From Rebecca billardiae RCC1528 (lineage: Eukaryota; Haptophyta): a stretch of DNA of 64,000 bases. The DNA lies in the NCBI GenBank assembly GCA_965240325.2, contig OZ251239.1, forward strand, positions 806,001 through 870,000, given 5' to 3'. The notes under the pieces were generated by a model. It made no database searches. It worked only from the letters and a program-made list of their open reading frames with translations, and was not told the origin of the DNA. Shown piece by piece: positions 9,858 through 19,286 of this stretch. The translations under genes and the position numbers were made by a program. Each line of letters begins with the position of its first letter. The stretch's first letter is position 1.

Positions 9858-10781
9858 ATGGCGGCAAAAGCCCTGCGCCAGCTGCTCGTGCGAGCGAGTG
9901 ACGAGAAGTCTGTGCTGCTGCTCCCGTGCGCGTACGATGGTCTAAGCATGCGGAGCATCACGCGGGCCGGCTTCGACGCCGCGTTCATGTCCGGCTTCGG
10001 TGTCGCGGCGGTGAGTGGCGTGCCGGACACGGGGCTGCTCGGCTATGCCGAGATGGTGCAAGCGGCGCGCACCGTCTGTGGCGCAACGCACCTGCCGGTG
10101 ATCTGCGACGCGGACACGGGCTACGGGAACGCCATCAACGCCAAGCGCACGATCCGTGGCTTCGCCGACGCGGGCGCCGCCGCGGTGATGATCGAGGACC
10201 AGGTCGCACCGAAGCGGTGCGGCCACACGAGAGGGAAGGCTGTCGTGGATCGAGCGGAGGCCGTCATGCGCGTCCAGGCCGCGTGCGACGCGCGCGACGA
10301 GCTCGGGCCGCGTGGGCCGCTCGTGATGGCGCGCACGGACGCGCGCGCCGTCGCCGGCCTCGACGAGGCCATCCAGCGCTGCCTCGAATTCGTGGAGGCG
10401 GGCGCGGACATGACGTTCCTCGAGGCGCCGACGAGCCGGGACGAGATGCGCGCCTACTGCGAGGCGGTGCAGGGCCCAAAGATGGCGAACATGCTGGAGC
10501 ACGGCGCGACGCCCATCCTCCCGCCGGACGAGCTGGCCGGGCTGGGCTACACGATGGCCGCGTACCCGCTCACGCTGCTGAGCGCGCAGATTCGCGCGTA
10601 CGACCGCGTGCTCGCGGCCATCAAGGCGGGCAAGCCCCCGTCCGAGGCGCACGACGCCCTCAACTTCGCCGATGTGCAGGCCGCCGTCGGCTTTCCGGAG
10701 TACTATGAGGAGGAGGCGAGGTACGCGACGGCCCGTGGAGGGTCCCAGGCTGCCCCTGAAGGCGCTACAGACCGCTTGTGA
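9858..10781 (+). CDS. Isocitrate lyase/PEP mutase superfamily enzyme
   Basis: A 307-aa single-exon ORF. The fold is a PEPM/ICL-type TIM barrel, with the substrate Ser/Gly motif AAFMSGFGVAA near residue 42, the Mg-binding VICDADTGYGN (D84, D86), IEDQVAPKRCGH (E113 and K119-H123, the catalytic-loop Cys motif) and LVMARTDARAV. Later barrel strands are MTFLEAP and KMANMLEHG. Its length fits 2-methylisocitrate lyase, oxaloacetate hydrolase or carboxyvinyl-carboxyphosphonate phosphorylmutase-like proteins (about 290-310 aa), not full isocitrate lyase. Sequence alone does not settle the substrate. KRCGH is the form seen in C-C lyase members, so lyase chemistry is favoured. The promoter is constrained on its left by the mobile-element end at 9816. 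Confidence 0.86.
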   Translation: MAAKALRQLLVRASDEKSVLLLPCAYDGLSMRSITRAGFDAAFMSGFGVAAVSGVPDTGLLGYAEMVQAARTVCGATHLPVICDADTGYGNAINAKRTIRGFADAGAAAVMIEDQVAPKRCGHTRGKAVVDRAEAVMRVQAACDARDELGPRGPLVMARTDARAVAGLDEAIQRCLEFVEAGADMTFLEAPTSRDEMRAYCEAVQGPKMANMLEHGATPILPPDELAGLGYTMAAYPLTLLSAQIRAYDRVLAAIKAGKPPSEAHDALNFADVQAAVGFPEYYEEEARYATARGGSQAAPEGATDRL

Positions 10782-12870
10782 CGGCTGGCACGGCTCCTCC
10801 GAGGCAGTAGTGCGGGTGCTCAGTGACAGTAGGGGGTCCAAGCCGCGGAATTTAAAATCGAAAATCGACTGACCGATTTCGCGCTGAGCATTTCCGAACA
10901 TTTTGGCCTCGAATTGCGGCAAGCACGGCCGCGGCCGTTCAGAGCACGGTCGAGCCCGAGATCGGGCGAGCAGCACGCCTGGGCGGTGGACTTCATCGTC
11001 GCGTCGGCGCGGCGGAGCGCGCTCTGGCGTCAGAGGCGCGCGGGCGGGCGAGTCAGGGTGGCCACCATGGCAGCGTTCGGCCAAATGATCGCTGGCACCT
11101 CGCTCTCACCGGACATCTTGAACCTCACAGCCCCGCTCTGCGCGCCGTTCGAACTCTCATCCGGATGAGCGCGGACAACGCAGCCCCGGTTCCAGGTGAA
11201 CCGTGCACGCTGCGCCCTGGTTCCCTACTGGTTCCATCAGTTCATGAGGAGAATGAGTCAGCCCCCGACGCTTGGCCCGGTGCGTGCAGTGCTCACCTCC
11301 CCACGCGCTGCGCATGCACTCGCGTGATCGCTGGCTGCTCGTGCGCAAACGGGAGCGCGCGGCAGTCGTGGGTGGTAAGCAAGCTCGGCGACCCTGTGTA
11401 CGTGCGGGGCCTGTCTTCCAGCCCACAGTAGTACCGCCAGAAGCTCCAGCTGGCACGCGTCGGCTTGTTTGTTGTGCCACTTGGCGTGCCGCTTGGCTGC
11501 ATGCAGCAGCCGAGCTGCCCTGAGGCGAAGAGCGTGCACCTTGTCACGAACGTCAAGCTTGCTGCGGAGCAGACGCGCGCCGCAAAGCTCCGCTATGGCC
11601 GCTGCCACATCTGTACACCGTGTCTTCGTCTCGGGAGTGCCGGCGCCACTGTTGGCGGCCGTCTTGGAGCAGCGCGCGGACTGCATGGTGCTCGGGGCAG
11701 GCGTGCGCGCTGGGCGCGGCAGCTGAGGCAGAGAGCTCAACGCTCGCCACCGAGCAGCTCGCCGAGTCAGGGGTAACCTGGAGCAGCCTCGACTGCAAGC
11801 GCTGTAGCCGCAGCAGAGGTGGACCGGTGGCGGCCTCGCGTGGGCTGGTGTACGACGAACGGCGACGGTGCCGGTGACACCTGAGACCGGGCAAGGAAGC
11901 CGCCACACATGGCGAGCTATCTGCGCACGCCAGCCTCGACGGCGGAGAGGCCTCTCATACGGGGATGGTGGCATGTTCAGTGGCGGAGCTGGCCGTGTGC
12001 CGCAGCACGTGCAGCCCGCCACCGGCATCAGGCCCGCGTTCGCGGGCCGGCGCTCACTGATGTGAGTCCAGTGGCAGCATGAGCCGTCTCGGCGGCCGCC
12101 GTATTCCGTATTCGGATGACCCAGCAAATAGTGAGCAAGGTACCCATGTATAGGCACGCACTTGAATACATATTATAAAAGTAACCACATTGTATATAAA
12201 GTGGGTAGACATGCTCTTATATGCGGGTACATTCCTATAATTAAATGGGTAATGTACTCGATCTTGGAGTAGTTTTTCATGGACGTCTACGCGCACAGCA
12301 TAGTGCCCCACTTTTTCGGTATTTTCACCATAAAATCCTTCGGATAGGGGGCAGCGCTTGTCAATAAGTAAGTCCGACCGCGTATCGTCATCTAGCTGCA
12401 ATGACAAGTAGGTAACATTCGGCTGAATCTCTATGTGACACAGCGGGCGCCGCTGCGCGCGCGCACGACCGCCCGACGACACGCGGAGTCGGTTTTTAGT
12501 GCTTCTGACGGCTGGGCTGGGCCGTGGGACATATTTGAGGGGGACTCCGCAAGCGCCACGCTCAGAGACGCCTACATGGCATGGTTGTCAAATATCACAA
12601 ATCAGTGGGCTGCTGGCTTGGACCCCCTAGTGACAGTGTCGCGGTTTTGCGCGCGCGACGCTCGCCGGCGACCTCCTCGCCTGTGCGCTGCCAGTGCCAT
12701 GCACGCGTCGGACCGCCCCGCCTGCCCGGGAGCTCGGACCGGGACGAAGGTGCTGCGGGCCGTCGAGTCAGTGTCGACCGAATACTGATGAGTACTGATG
12801 CCTGACGGCGGCCCTGACGGGCGGTCAATCAGTCCCCACTCTGCCACTCACCACTGCGGCCACTGCCAAT
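10782..12870. other. Long intergenic region with a low-GC island
   Basis: No confident gene. Overlapping ORFs at 11160-12160 on both strands have no recognisable domain; the minus-strand stretch around 11260-11640 is helical but unsupported. GC falls sharply at about 12090-12430, where a short minus-strand ORF is described separately. Confidence 0.5.
12054..12482 (-). CDS. Hypothetical low-GC ORF, possible foreign fragment
   Basis: A 142-aa ORF in an AT-richer island, with codon use unlike the surrounding GC-rich genes. The middle part (residues about 15-90: CHIEIQPNVTYLSLQL, then KRCPLSEGFYGENTEKVG) reads as an ordinary globular protein, but I do not recognise a family. Both ends run into GC-rich sequence of different composition. 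It may be a remnant of a viral or mobile insertion, or an exon of an unseen gene. A functional gene is not established. Confidence 0.25.
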   Translation of the reverse strand: MSSGGRARAQRRPLCHIEIQPNVTYLSLQLDDDTRSDLLIDKRCPLSEGFYGENTEKVGHYAVRVDVHEKLLQDRVHYPFNYRNVPAYKSMSTHFIYNVVTFIICIQVRAYTWVPCSLFAGSSEYGIRRPPRRLMLPLDSHQ

Positions 12871-14604
12871 GTGAATGGTCCGGAGACGGCCTTTGTCCGG
12901 CTGGCTGGCCAGGGCGGCCACACTTGGACAGCAGCGATGGCGGCTTCCGTCGTCTCGCCGATTGGGCAGGTGGTCCTCCTTGGGGGCATCTTCTTCTGCG
13001 TGTTCATCGCCTACTACATGCTGCAGGACTTTGCGCCCACGCTGTACGGCGAGGAGGTCGGTGGCGACATGGAGGCCGTGCTGTACACCTGCTTCACCGT
13101 CGCGTGCGTGTTTGCGCCGCGCGTGGCGGACTCGCTCGGCTGCCGGACGACGCTGTTCGTCGGCGCACTGGGCTACGCCACACTGGCGGCGTCCAGCCTG
13201 GTCCTCGCGGCACTAGGTGAGCAGCGTGGTGCGTGCCAACGCTGGCTCATCATCGGGAGCGGCGCCTGCGTCGGCGTCGGCGCAGCGCTGCTGTGGACCG
13301 CGCAGGGCACGCTGATGCTGGTCCACGGAGGCCCGCACGGCACGGGCCGCGCGTTCGCCATATTCTGGGGGATGTTCAACGCAAGCGCGATCGCCGGCGG
13401 CGTGCTCACGGCCGCGTTCTTCAGCGCGCAGCGGCAGACGTGGATGCTGTACGCCGTCTTCCTGGGCACGACGGTGGCTGGTGCAACCGGCGCGTGGGCG
13501 CTCTCGCCGCTGCCCTCCGAGCCCGCCGCGGCTGCGCGCGCGCACGAGGCGCAACCGCGCGCGTGGCGACTGGCGTGCTCGGCGTGCGCGCGTGACGTGC
13601 GCGCCACACTACGCGAGCTGCGCACGCCGCGCGGGCTGCGCCTCCTGCCGCTCTGGCTCTTCAGCGGCGCGGGCCAGCCGTACCAGCTCGACACGTTTGG
13701 CGACCGGTTGCTGGGCAGCGGCGCGCTCGGGCTGGCGCTGGCCGTCTTCTACACGGCCGAGGTGGGCGGCGGCGCGCTCGCGGCGGTCGTGCTCGATGGC
13801 GCGGGCCCCGCGGCCGCGCGGGGGCCAGCGCGCCCCTCGCAGCCCGCGGTGGCCCTGCTCGGCGCGTGTGCCGCCACGCTGGCCGCGAGTGCCGTGGCCG
13901 CGTGGCTAGAGCTGCGCGCGCTCCGCGCGGGCGAGGCGGCGCACCCGCCGCAGGTGCGCTCGCTCGCGCTGTGGCCCGGCGGCGTGGCGTGCGCCGGTGC
14001 GTACGCGCTCTGGGGCTGCGCCGACGCGCTCATCCAGGCCTGGTGCTACTGGGAGATGAGCGCGTGGCCCTCCAGCAGATGCTGCGGTGCTGCCGAGTGT
14101 GCGGTGGACGCGCGCGCGCAGCCCATGCTGCCCGCATGCCCTGACGAGTGGGCGGACGCGGGCGCTCCGGCCGCAGCTGCGAGCATGGCGCCCGCGCCAA
14201 CGATCGCCCCTCTTCTGCTGAGCGCGGGCGTGACGACGCACGATGCTGCCACGGCAGAGCCGGCCACAGACCCGCCACTCCCTGCGGCGGCGGAGGGCGG
14301 CCCGCAGTACGGCCAGCGCCCTCCGCACGCGCCGGCCGCGGAAGAGCCAGCCACGGGCGATGCGACCCGGCTTCTCGTCGCGAGCACGGCCGCGCACGCC
14401 AGCGAGCTCGGACGGCGCGTGGGCTGCTACAAGATGATGCAAAGCCTTGGGTGGGCCATCGGCTTTGTGCTCTCGCCACCGACGCGCTGTGCGCCGCTCA
14501 CGCAGCTCGCAGGGGTGGTGGCCCTCGCACTGGTCGGAACGGTGGGCGCGCTCATGCACCTGCGGAGGCATCGTCCCACGGCACAGACGGCACTGCAGCA
14601 ATAG
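12871..14604 (+). CDS. UNC93-like major facilitator membrane protein
   Basis: A 577-aa single-exon ORF with about ten hydrophobic segments. The UNC93 signature includes FIAYYMLQDFAPTLYG in helix 1, the paired-helix motif GVGAALLWTAQGTLML near residue 145, and GRAFAIFWGMFNASAIAGG. In the second half are YALWGCADALIQAWCYWEMS (about 378-397) and GRRVGCYKMMQSLGWAIG (about 513-530), which correspond to the family's GysDs..q...Y and a.yk..qs.G. UNC93 proteins are MFS-fold proteins that regulate ion channels or receptor trafficking. Between the last two motifs lies a roughly 115-aa Ala/Pro/Thr-rich cytoplasmic-type insertion (14065-14400) that is not in typical members. It may be a real loop or an unspliced intron that keeps frame. 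The next in-frame Met is at 12937. Confidence 0.75.
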   Translation: MNGPETAFVRLAGQGGHTWTAAMAASVVSPIGQVVLLGGIFFCVFIAYYMLQDFAPTLYGEEVGGDMEAVLYTCFTVACVFAPRVADSLGCRTTLFVGALGYATLAASSLVLAALGEQRGACQRWLIIGSGACVGVGAALLWTAQGTLMLVHGGPHGTGRAFAIFWGMFNASAIAGGVLTAAFFSAQRQTWMLYAVFLGTTVAGATGAWALSPLPSEPAAAARAHEAQPRAWRLACSACARDVRATLRELRTPRGLRLLPLWLFSGAGQPYQLDTFGDRLLGSGALGLALAVFYTAEVGGGALAAVVLDGAGPAAARGPARPSQPAVALLGACAATLAASAVAAWLELRALRAGEAAHPPQVRSLALWPGGVACAGAYALWGCADALIQAWCYWEMSAWPSSRCCGAAECAVDARAQPMLPACPDEWADAGAPAAAASMAPAPTIAPLLLSAGVTTHDAATAEPATDPPLPAAAEGGPQYGQRPPHAPAAEEPATGDATRLLVASTAAHASELGRRVGCYKMMQSLGWAIGFVLSPPTRCAPLTQLAGVVALALVGTVGALMHLRRHRPTAQTALQQ

Positions 14605-14975
14605 GAGTCTTATATTCGCGTGATATGACCAGTGTGCGTGCTGCTGGCAGCCGCCGCTCAGCTACGCGACGCGTACGAATATAAGCCGGCCTGATGCTGC
14701 GTGCATGCGCTGGCTTATTAACGCCCCGGCCGGGGGCCGCGGGCTGGCTGCCGCGCCCGGGCCGGGGTCGGCCGCCGGCGCGGCGGCGCCGGGCCGTGGC
14801 CGTGCCCGTAGCCTGAGTGGTGGGCTACTCAGGCACCCGCGCCCCGTGACGTCTGGTGTTAAAGCCTCACCCGTCATCCCGCGTCAGAACTCAGACGAGA
14901 TAGTCAGTGATGGGCTGGCGGCGCTCGCCGACACAGTGTCGACAGACGACGGTTGCTGAGTCAGTCAGTACAGCA
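14605..14975. other. Intergenic, convergent gene ends
   Basis: Contains a GC-rich block (14725-14830) but no gene, repeat or RNA I can support. Confidence 0.5.
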
Positions 14976-17006
14976 TTAGCAACGGACGAGGCCGCCGAAG
15001 AGCACCTTGGACACGCACGAGACAGCAGGGCTCGTCGTCGTCATCTCGCTCAGGAGGCCCACCCAGTTCGAGTGCTCGGCAAAGTCTACGCGGACGACGC
15101 CGTCATGGCTGACGCTGCGCACCCGCCCTGCCGAGCGGTGCGAGACGCCCTGGTCGCCCCAGCCCTTGCTCGGCGCGTCGACCTGCGAGCGCACGCACAC
15201 GTGCGCGCCGGGCCGGATCACGTTGGCGACGGCGTCGAGCTCGAGGTCGGACTCGCGCCCGCGCCACCCGTCGCGCTCGGGGAAGTCGACGGTGTACACG
15301 AAGGTGGTGTGGTGCAGCTCGTACGCGCGCACGATGCCGACCGATCCCTTCTTCACGCCCGCCCAGCCGGTCGACGGCTTCTCGAGCGCCAGCTTGACGC
15401 GCACGGCCTGGCCGCACTGGAAGGCGCCGCGCCAGCTGCCCTGCGTGGGGCCGACCACCTGCAGCTCGCTGAGCACCCCGGCCCACATGTTCTCGCTGAC
15501 CGCCCCCGTGGGCGAGAAGCCAAAGTTGACGGCCACCTTGGCGTCGTACCCCACCTCGAGCACGAAGCCCACCATCCCGTGCTCCAGGTTGCCCATGCCG
15601 AACTTGGGCTCCTTCACGTCGGGGCGGAGCATCACGCGCGCGCCCGCACGCACCTTGTCGGCCGCCGGGTCGACGTACACGTCGGCGGGCGCGCAGATCA
15701 CCTCGTCCACCTCGGGAAAGTTGACGACGTAGTTCTTGCCGTCGCGCCGCGCGACCACGCCCACGTCGCGCGCGCTCAGCTTCTCCGTCTGCGCCGCGCG
15801 CCGCGCGCTCAGCCGCACGGCCGAGCGCTTCTGCACCTTGCCCGGCCAGTTGGAGGCGTCGTCGTTCTGCGCCTGCGAGATCAGCTGGAGCAGGGCGGCG
15901 GCGGCCTCGGGGTCGTCAGCGCCCCCGAGCGCGGCCACCAGGCCCGACGCGCCGCCCCCGGCCGGCACGGCGCCTTCGGCCGGCATCTGCAGCTGCCCGG
16001 CCGCGACGAGCTTCTCGCGTATCGTCTTGATCAGCTGCAGCAGGTCCTCAAACGACGGCCGGTCGTTCGGGTCGGGCTGCCAGCAGAAGAGGAGGACGAG
16101 CTTCCACACGTCGTGGACGGTGGCGGGGACCTGCGGGCGCTCGCCGTTGACCACCTTCTGCGCCAGCGCCTGCACGCTCGTCTCGCCCTGCCACGGCGTC
16201 ACGCCGCCGAGCACCTCGAGCGCAAAGCAGCCGAACGCGTACACGTCCGACTTCTCAGACGGCTGCCCGCCCTGCACAAACAGCTCGGGCGCCATGAACG
16301 GGACGGTGCCCGAGATGCCCTCCTCCGCGCCGATCTCGGCGAGGTGCTTCGCGATGCCGAAGTCCGCGATCTTCGCGTTGAACGCCGAGTCGAGCAGGAT
16401 GTTGGCCGCCTTCACGTCGCGGTGCACGATCCCCTTGTCCGAGAGGTACTTGAGGCCGTGCGCCGCCTGCTCGAGGATGCGCACGCGCATGCCCGGCGTG
16501 AGCGCCGGGTGGCTGGCGTCGAGCTTGGAGCGCACGCTCCCGTTCTCGCAGTACTCCATCACGAGCAGCAACTCCGTCTCCATCACCGCGCCGTACACCT
16601 CGACGCAGTTTGGGTTGCGCAGCTGGACGGCAAACTGCAGCTCCGAGACGACCTCGGCGAGCGCGGCCTCGATGGAGGGCATCTGCTCGACCTTCGACTT
16701 CTTGGCGACGACGGTGCGGCCGGCATACGTGGCGAGATGCACGTCGCCCATGCCGCCCTCGCCGATCTTGCGCCCGAGCTGCACGTCGCGCGCGGCGATG
16801 CGGAACGACTCGACGCTGTTCAAGATCGACGAGCTCCTCGACGCAGAGGATAGGGCCGTGCCGAAGGTGGGCGTGCCGATCTGCTGCGTCTGCTCGAGCT
16901 CCTTGATCGCCGCGTCGAGGTTGATGCTGCTGCCGCGCTTCACCAGCTGCCGGCGCTCGGCCGAGGCCGGCGACCCCGACACCTGCTTGCTCGAGGAACA
17001 GCCCAT
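14976..17006 (-). CDS. Protein kinase with KEG-type SH3-like repeats, predicted N-myristoylated
   Basis: A 676-aa protein starting at MGCSSSKQ. Gly2 followed by Cys3 is a textbook myristoyl/palmitoyl anchor, which is why this Met is chosen over one ten codons upstream. The TKL/MLK-like kinase domain covers about 73-345: P-loop GEGGMGDV (82-89), VVAK with K102, HRDVKAANILL (HRD 195-197), DFG 215-217, APE 239-241, and WQPDPNDRPSF. After a Gly/Ala linker, residues about 400-670 carry at least four repeats of the pattern V.aGa.Vr...d...P..GWG.v..GsvG.V..v..d....VdFP, as in the plant RING-kinase KEG and related MIB/HERC2 domains. KEG also carries RING and ankyrin parts, which are absent here. All catalytic residues are present, so it should be active. 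Likely a membrane-attached signalling kinase. Confidence 0.87.
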   Translation of the reverse strand: MGCSSSKQVSGSPASAERRQLVKRGSSINLDAAIKELEQTQQIGTPTFGTALSSASRSSSILNSVESFRIAARDVQLGRKIGEGGMGDVHLATYAGRTVVAKKSKVEQMPSIEAALAEVVSELQFAVQLRNPNCVEVYGAVMETELLLVMEYCENGSVRSKLDASHPALTPGMRVRILEQAAHGLKYLSDKGIVHRDVKAANILLDSAFNAKIADFGIAKHLAEIGAEEGISGTVPFMAPELFVQGGQPSEKSDVYAFGCFALEVLGGVTPWQGETSVQALAQKVVNGERPQVPATVHDVWKLVLLFCWQPDPNDRPSFEDLLQLIKTIREKLVAAGQLQMPAEGAVPAGGGASGLVAALGGADDPEAAAALLQLISQAQNDDASNWPGKVQKRSAVRLSARRAAQTEKLSARDVGVVARRDGKNYVVNFPEVDEVICAPADVYVDPAADKVRAGARVMLRPDVKEPKFGMGNLEHGMVGFVLEVGYDAKVAVNFGFSPTGAVSENMWAGVLSELQVVGPTQGSWRGAFQCGQAVRVKLALEKPSTGWAGVKKGSVGIVRAYELHHTTFVYTVDFPERDGWRGRESDLELDAVANVIRPGAHVCVRSQVDAPSKGWGDQGVSHRSAGRVRSVSHDGVVRVDFAEHSNWVGLLSEMTTTSPAVSCVSKVLFGGLVRC

Positions 17007-17711
17007 GGTGGGGAGCCGCGACTGGTAGGTGACCAAGAACTCGTGTGGTGCGCGGTCGGGCGCTTCGGGGGGCGGCGCGGCTCCATCGCCAGCACCCCGG
17101 AGCCGGGCGAGCTGATTGGCTGATCAACCAGATGAGTACGATAAATGATGCTCATCTTTCCACTCTCATATTTGTAAGGTACGTTGCCTGGCGGATTCGC
17201 TGCTACTGCACGTTAAATCATAGTAAACTGCATCATGATACATTGATGATGTCGCCCTGAACGTCCGCCCAAGGGCGGTCCGCCCTTGTCCAGCGGCTGT
17301 GATGTCTGATGAGGGCCGTGGCCGTCCCCAAAGGTGTATGTGTCCGTCATCCGCTCCCTGCCGTCGTCGTCCACAATTAATGTCGTCGTTCGAACAGGTC
17401 AGAACTGTGGTGCCTGGTGGTGCGTGCCATACGGCGATACGGCACGGTCGGCGTGCCCGCGACAGGCGCGTCGACCGCGAGGACAGTGCCTAGCCCTAGT
17501 GCACAGTATCGTATTGACGCAGCGACTGCGACGAATATATTACTACTGTCGTGATTAATTGCATTGCAATACTGGCTGAAAGTCCGTAGTGTTAAAAAAG
17601 TAATCAGTCCTGTGCCGTCCGGCGGGCCCGGTCACACTGGCGGCGGCGCGAGCATCGTCACTCGGCACGTAAACTCATCACACATTCACAGTCGCGTCTT
17701 TACGAGAGCTA

Positions 17712-17952
17712 GCCAGACTCAGTACTGAGTGACAGTACTCGGAGTCAGACAGTGACAGTAGACAGTAGTGACCGCTGAGACCTCGGAGTCACTGGGCCTC
17801 ACGCAGTCACACGGTCCGATGATGGGAGTTCACTCTGACACTCATCGGACCGTGTGACTGCGTGAGGCCCAGTGACTCCGAGGTCTCAGCGGTCACTACT
17901 GTCTACTGTCACTGTCTGACTCCGAGTACTGTCACTCAGTACTGAGTCTGGC
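17712..17952. repeat. Perfect long palindrome, 111-bp arms, 19-nt loop
   Basis: Arms 17712-17822 and 17842-17952 are exact reverse complements by base-by-base comparison; the loop is 17823-17841. A transcript would fold into an uninterrupted 111-bp duplex. No target duplication is evident. Its outer ends contain the 14-mer ACTCAGTACTGAGT, which recurs outside the palindrome. Confidence 0.93.
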
Positions 17953-18049
17953 GCAGTGGCTGAGTCTGAGCTGCAGACTCAGTACTGAGTGGAGAGCCAG
18001 ACTCAGTACTGAGTGAGTCCCCGTGAGCTAGCCAGACTCAGTACTGAGT
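17717..18049. repeat. Cluster of five ACTCAGTACTGAGT palindromes
   Basis: Exact copies at 17717-17730, 17934-17947, 17977-17990, 18001-18014 and 18036-18049, with a decayed copy just after 18055. The longer context GAGCTAGCCAG plus the 14-mer occurs directly repeated near 17707 and 18026. Confidence 0.9.
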
Positions 18050-18528
18050 ACGCAGACTCAGTCTCAGTACTTCATTCAGAGGCTAGTGTGACGCAGAGAC
18101 GGCTTCTTATTGTAGCCATCATGCCGAGTGCCTGCGCGCCGCCGACGGCGACGAGCGGCGCGGCCGCTGCGAGCCGTGGCGTCAGAGCCCTGCGCCGCTG
18201 CGCGCAGCCGAATGATCGTCGCGAGTAGCAGTCGGTGTCACTGTCAGTATAGCCTGTCACTGTCAGTCGGGCGGTCCCGGCGCGATTCACGTGATGGCCG
18301 CGAGGATGTCAAATGATTAATTATAATAAGCGGCCCGCTCACCAGCTGACTGTACTGCGACATATGATGCGCATACGCTGCAGCAGCTGATTCTCGTCGC
18401 GGTCCGCGCGGATCGAGTGACGACTCGTCCAGGTCCCGTACTGTGCCGATGACGATTGACGATCGACGACCACGACGAAGTTCAGCTCTGCACGACGATG
18501 AGTACTCTCACACTCTGGCGCAATTCAT

Positions 18529-19063
18529 TACAGGCAATCGCGGGCAATAAGGAGCTGTCACGTTAAGAAACTGGGGCTTGCTTTCTGCGGATCTGGCCTA
18601 GAAACTGAGACTAGCGATTGGCTGGTTCGCTATACGCATATAGTCACACTAAGAAACCGGGACTACGTCGTCCCGGCTGACGAGTAGTCCGCCGACGGGG
18701 CGAGGCGCAGTCGGCCCGCGTCGGGGACGCGGCGCGCGGCCCGACTACGAGTACAGGCCAGGTCCCGACTTCTCCTGATGACTGACTCCTGGCCAGTGCA
18801 CCGCAGCATCCATGCAACATCGATCATGCCAGATTTGCGCCCCAAAAAGGCCCAATAACATTTTCTTCTGGCCTCGCCGGCCGGGCCTAAAGTGACTCAG
18901 CGGGGGACTCTGCCCCCCTGCGCCCCCCGCGTCTGCGCAGCGGGCGGACCTAGCTAAGAAACTGAGACTCCGTAGGCGCTCGGGCTACCGAACGGCTAAG
19001 AAACCGAGGCTAGCCGTGAGATCTCTGACTTCCGAGTTCCGTTATTGCCAGCAATTGCCTGTA
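18529..19063. repeat. MITE-like segment with inverted ends and a repeated internal motif
   Basis: Ends 18529-18553 and 19038-19063 are imperfect inverted repeats (TACAGGCAAT...GGCAATAA on each). Inside or at the edges are five copies of a motif close to CTAAGAAACYGRGRCTA (18563, 18598, 18649, 18954 and 18996). No target duplication was found. Confidence 0.55.
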
Positions 19064-19232
19064 GCAGTGGGGACTAGTATCTGATTAATATTGAGGATGC
19101 GCTATAAATACCGCGGCATCCCGCGGTGCGCCCCCGGTGCTGCGGCCGCGGCGCCTCCAAGTGTGCATGTATATATAAGGAGGCGCACGCCGCGCGCCCG
19201 GCCGAGCGGGTGCATCCACCGGCACCGCCGGT

Positions 19233-19286
19233 CCGACGATGACCGTGGCCGGGCATCGTCCGACGATGACCGTGGCCGGGCATCCT
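19233..19286. repeat. 27-bp tandem duplication at gene 3' end
   Basis: Two adjacent copies (19233-19259 and 19260-19286) of CCGACGATGACCGTGGCCGG..., differing by one base near the end. The second abuts the stop codon of the oxidoreductase gene. Confidence 0.9.

Larger units (their letters stand above)
17007..19232. other. Gene-free interval rich in palindromes and repeats
   Basis: No protein gene supported. It contains a 241-bp palindrome (17712-17952), a cluster of 14-bp palindromes (17717-18049) and a MITE-like segment with a repeated motif (18529-19063), each listed separately. Confidence 0.6.

Noticed and set aside
11258-12157. 299-codon minus-strand ORF in the intergenic region
   Set aside because: The helical centre is suggestive, but Cys/Arg/Pro-rich flanks, competing frames and lack of any family leave it unsupported.
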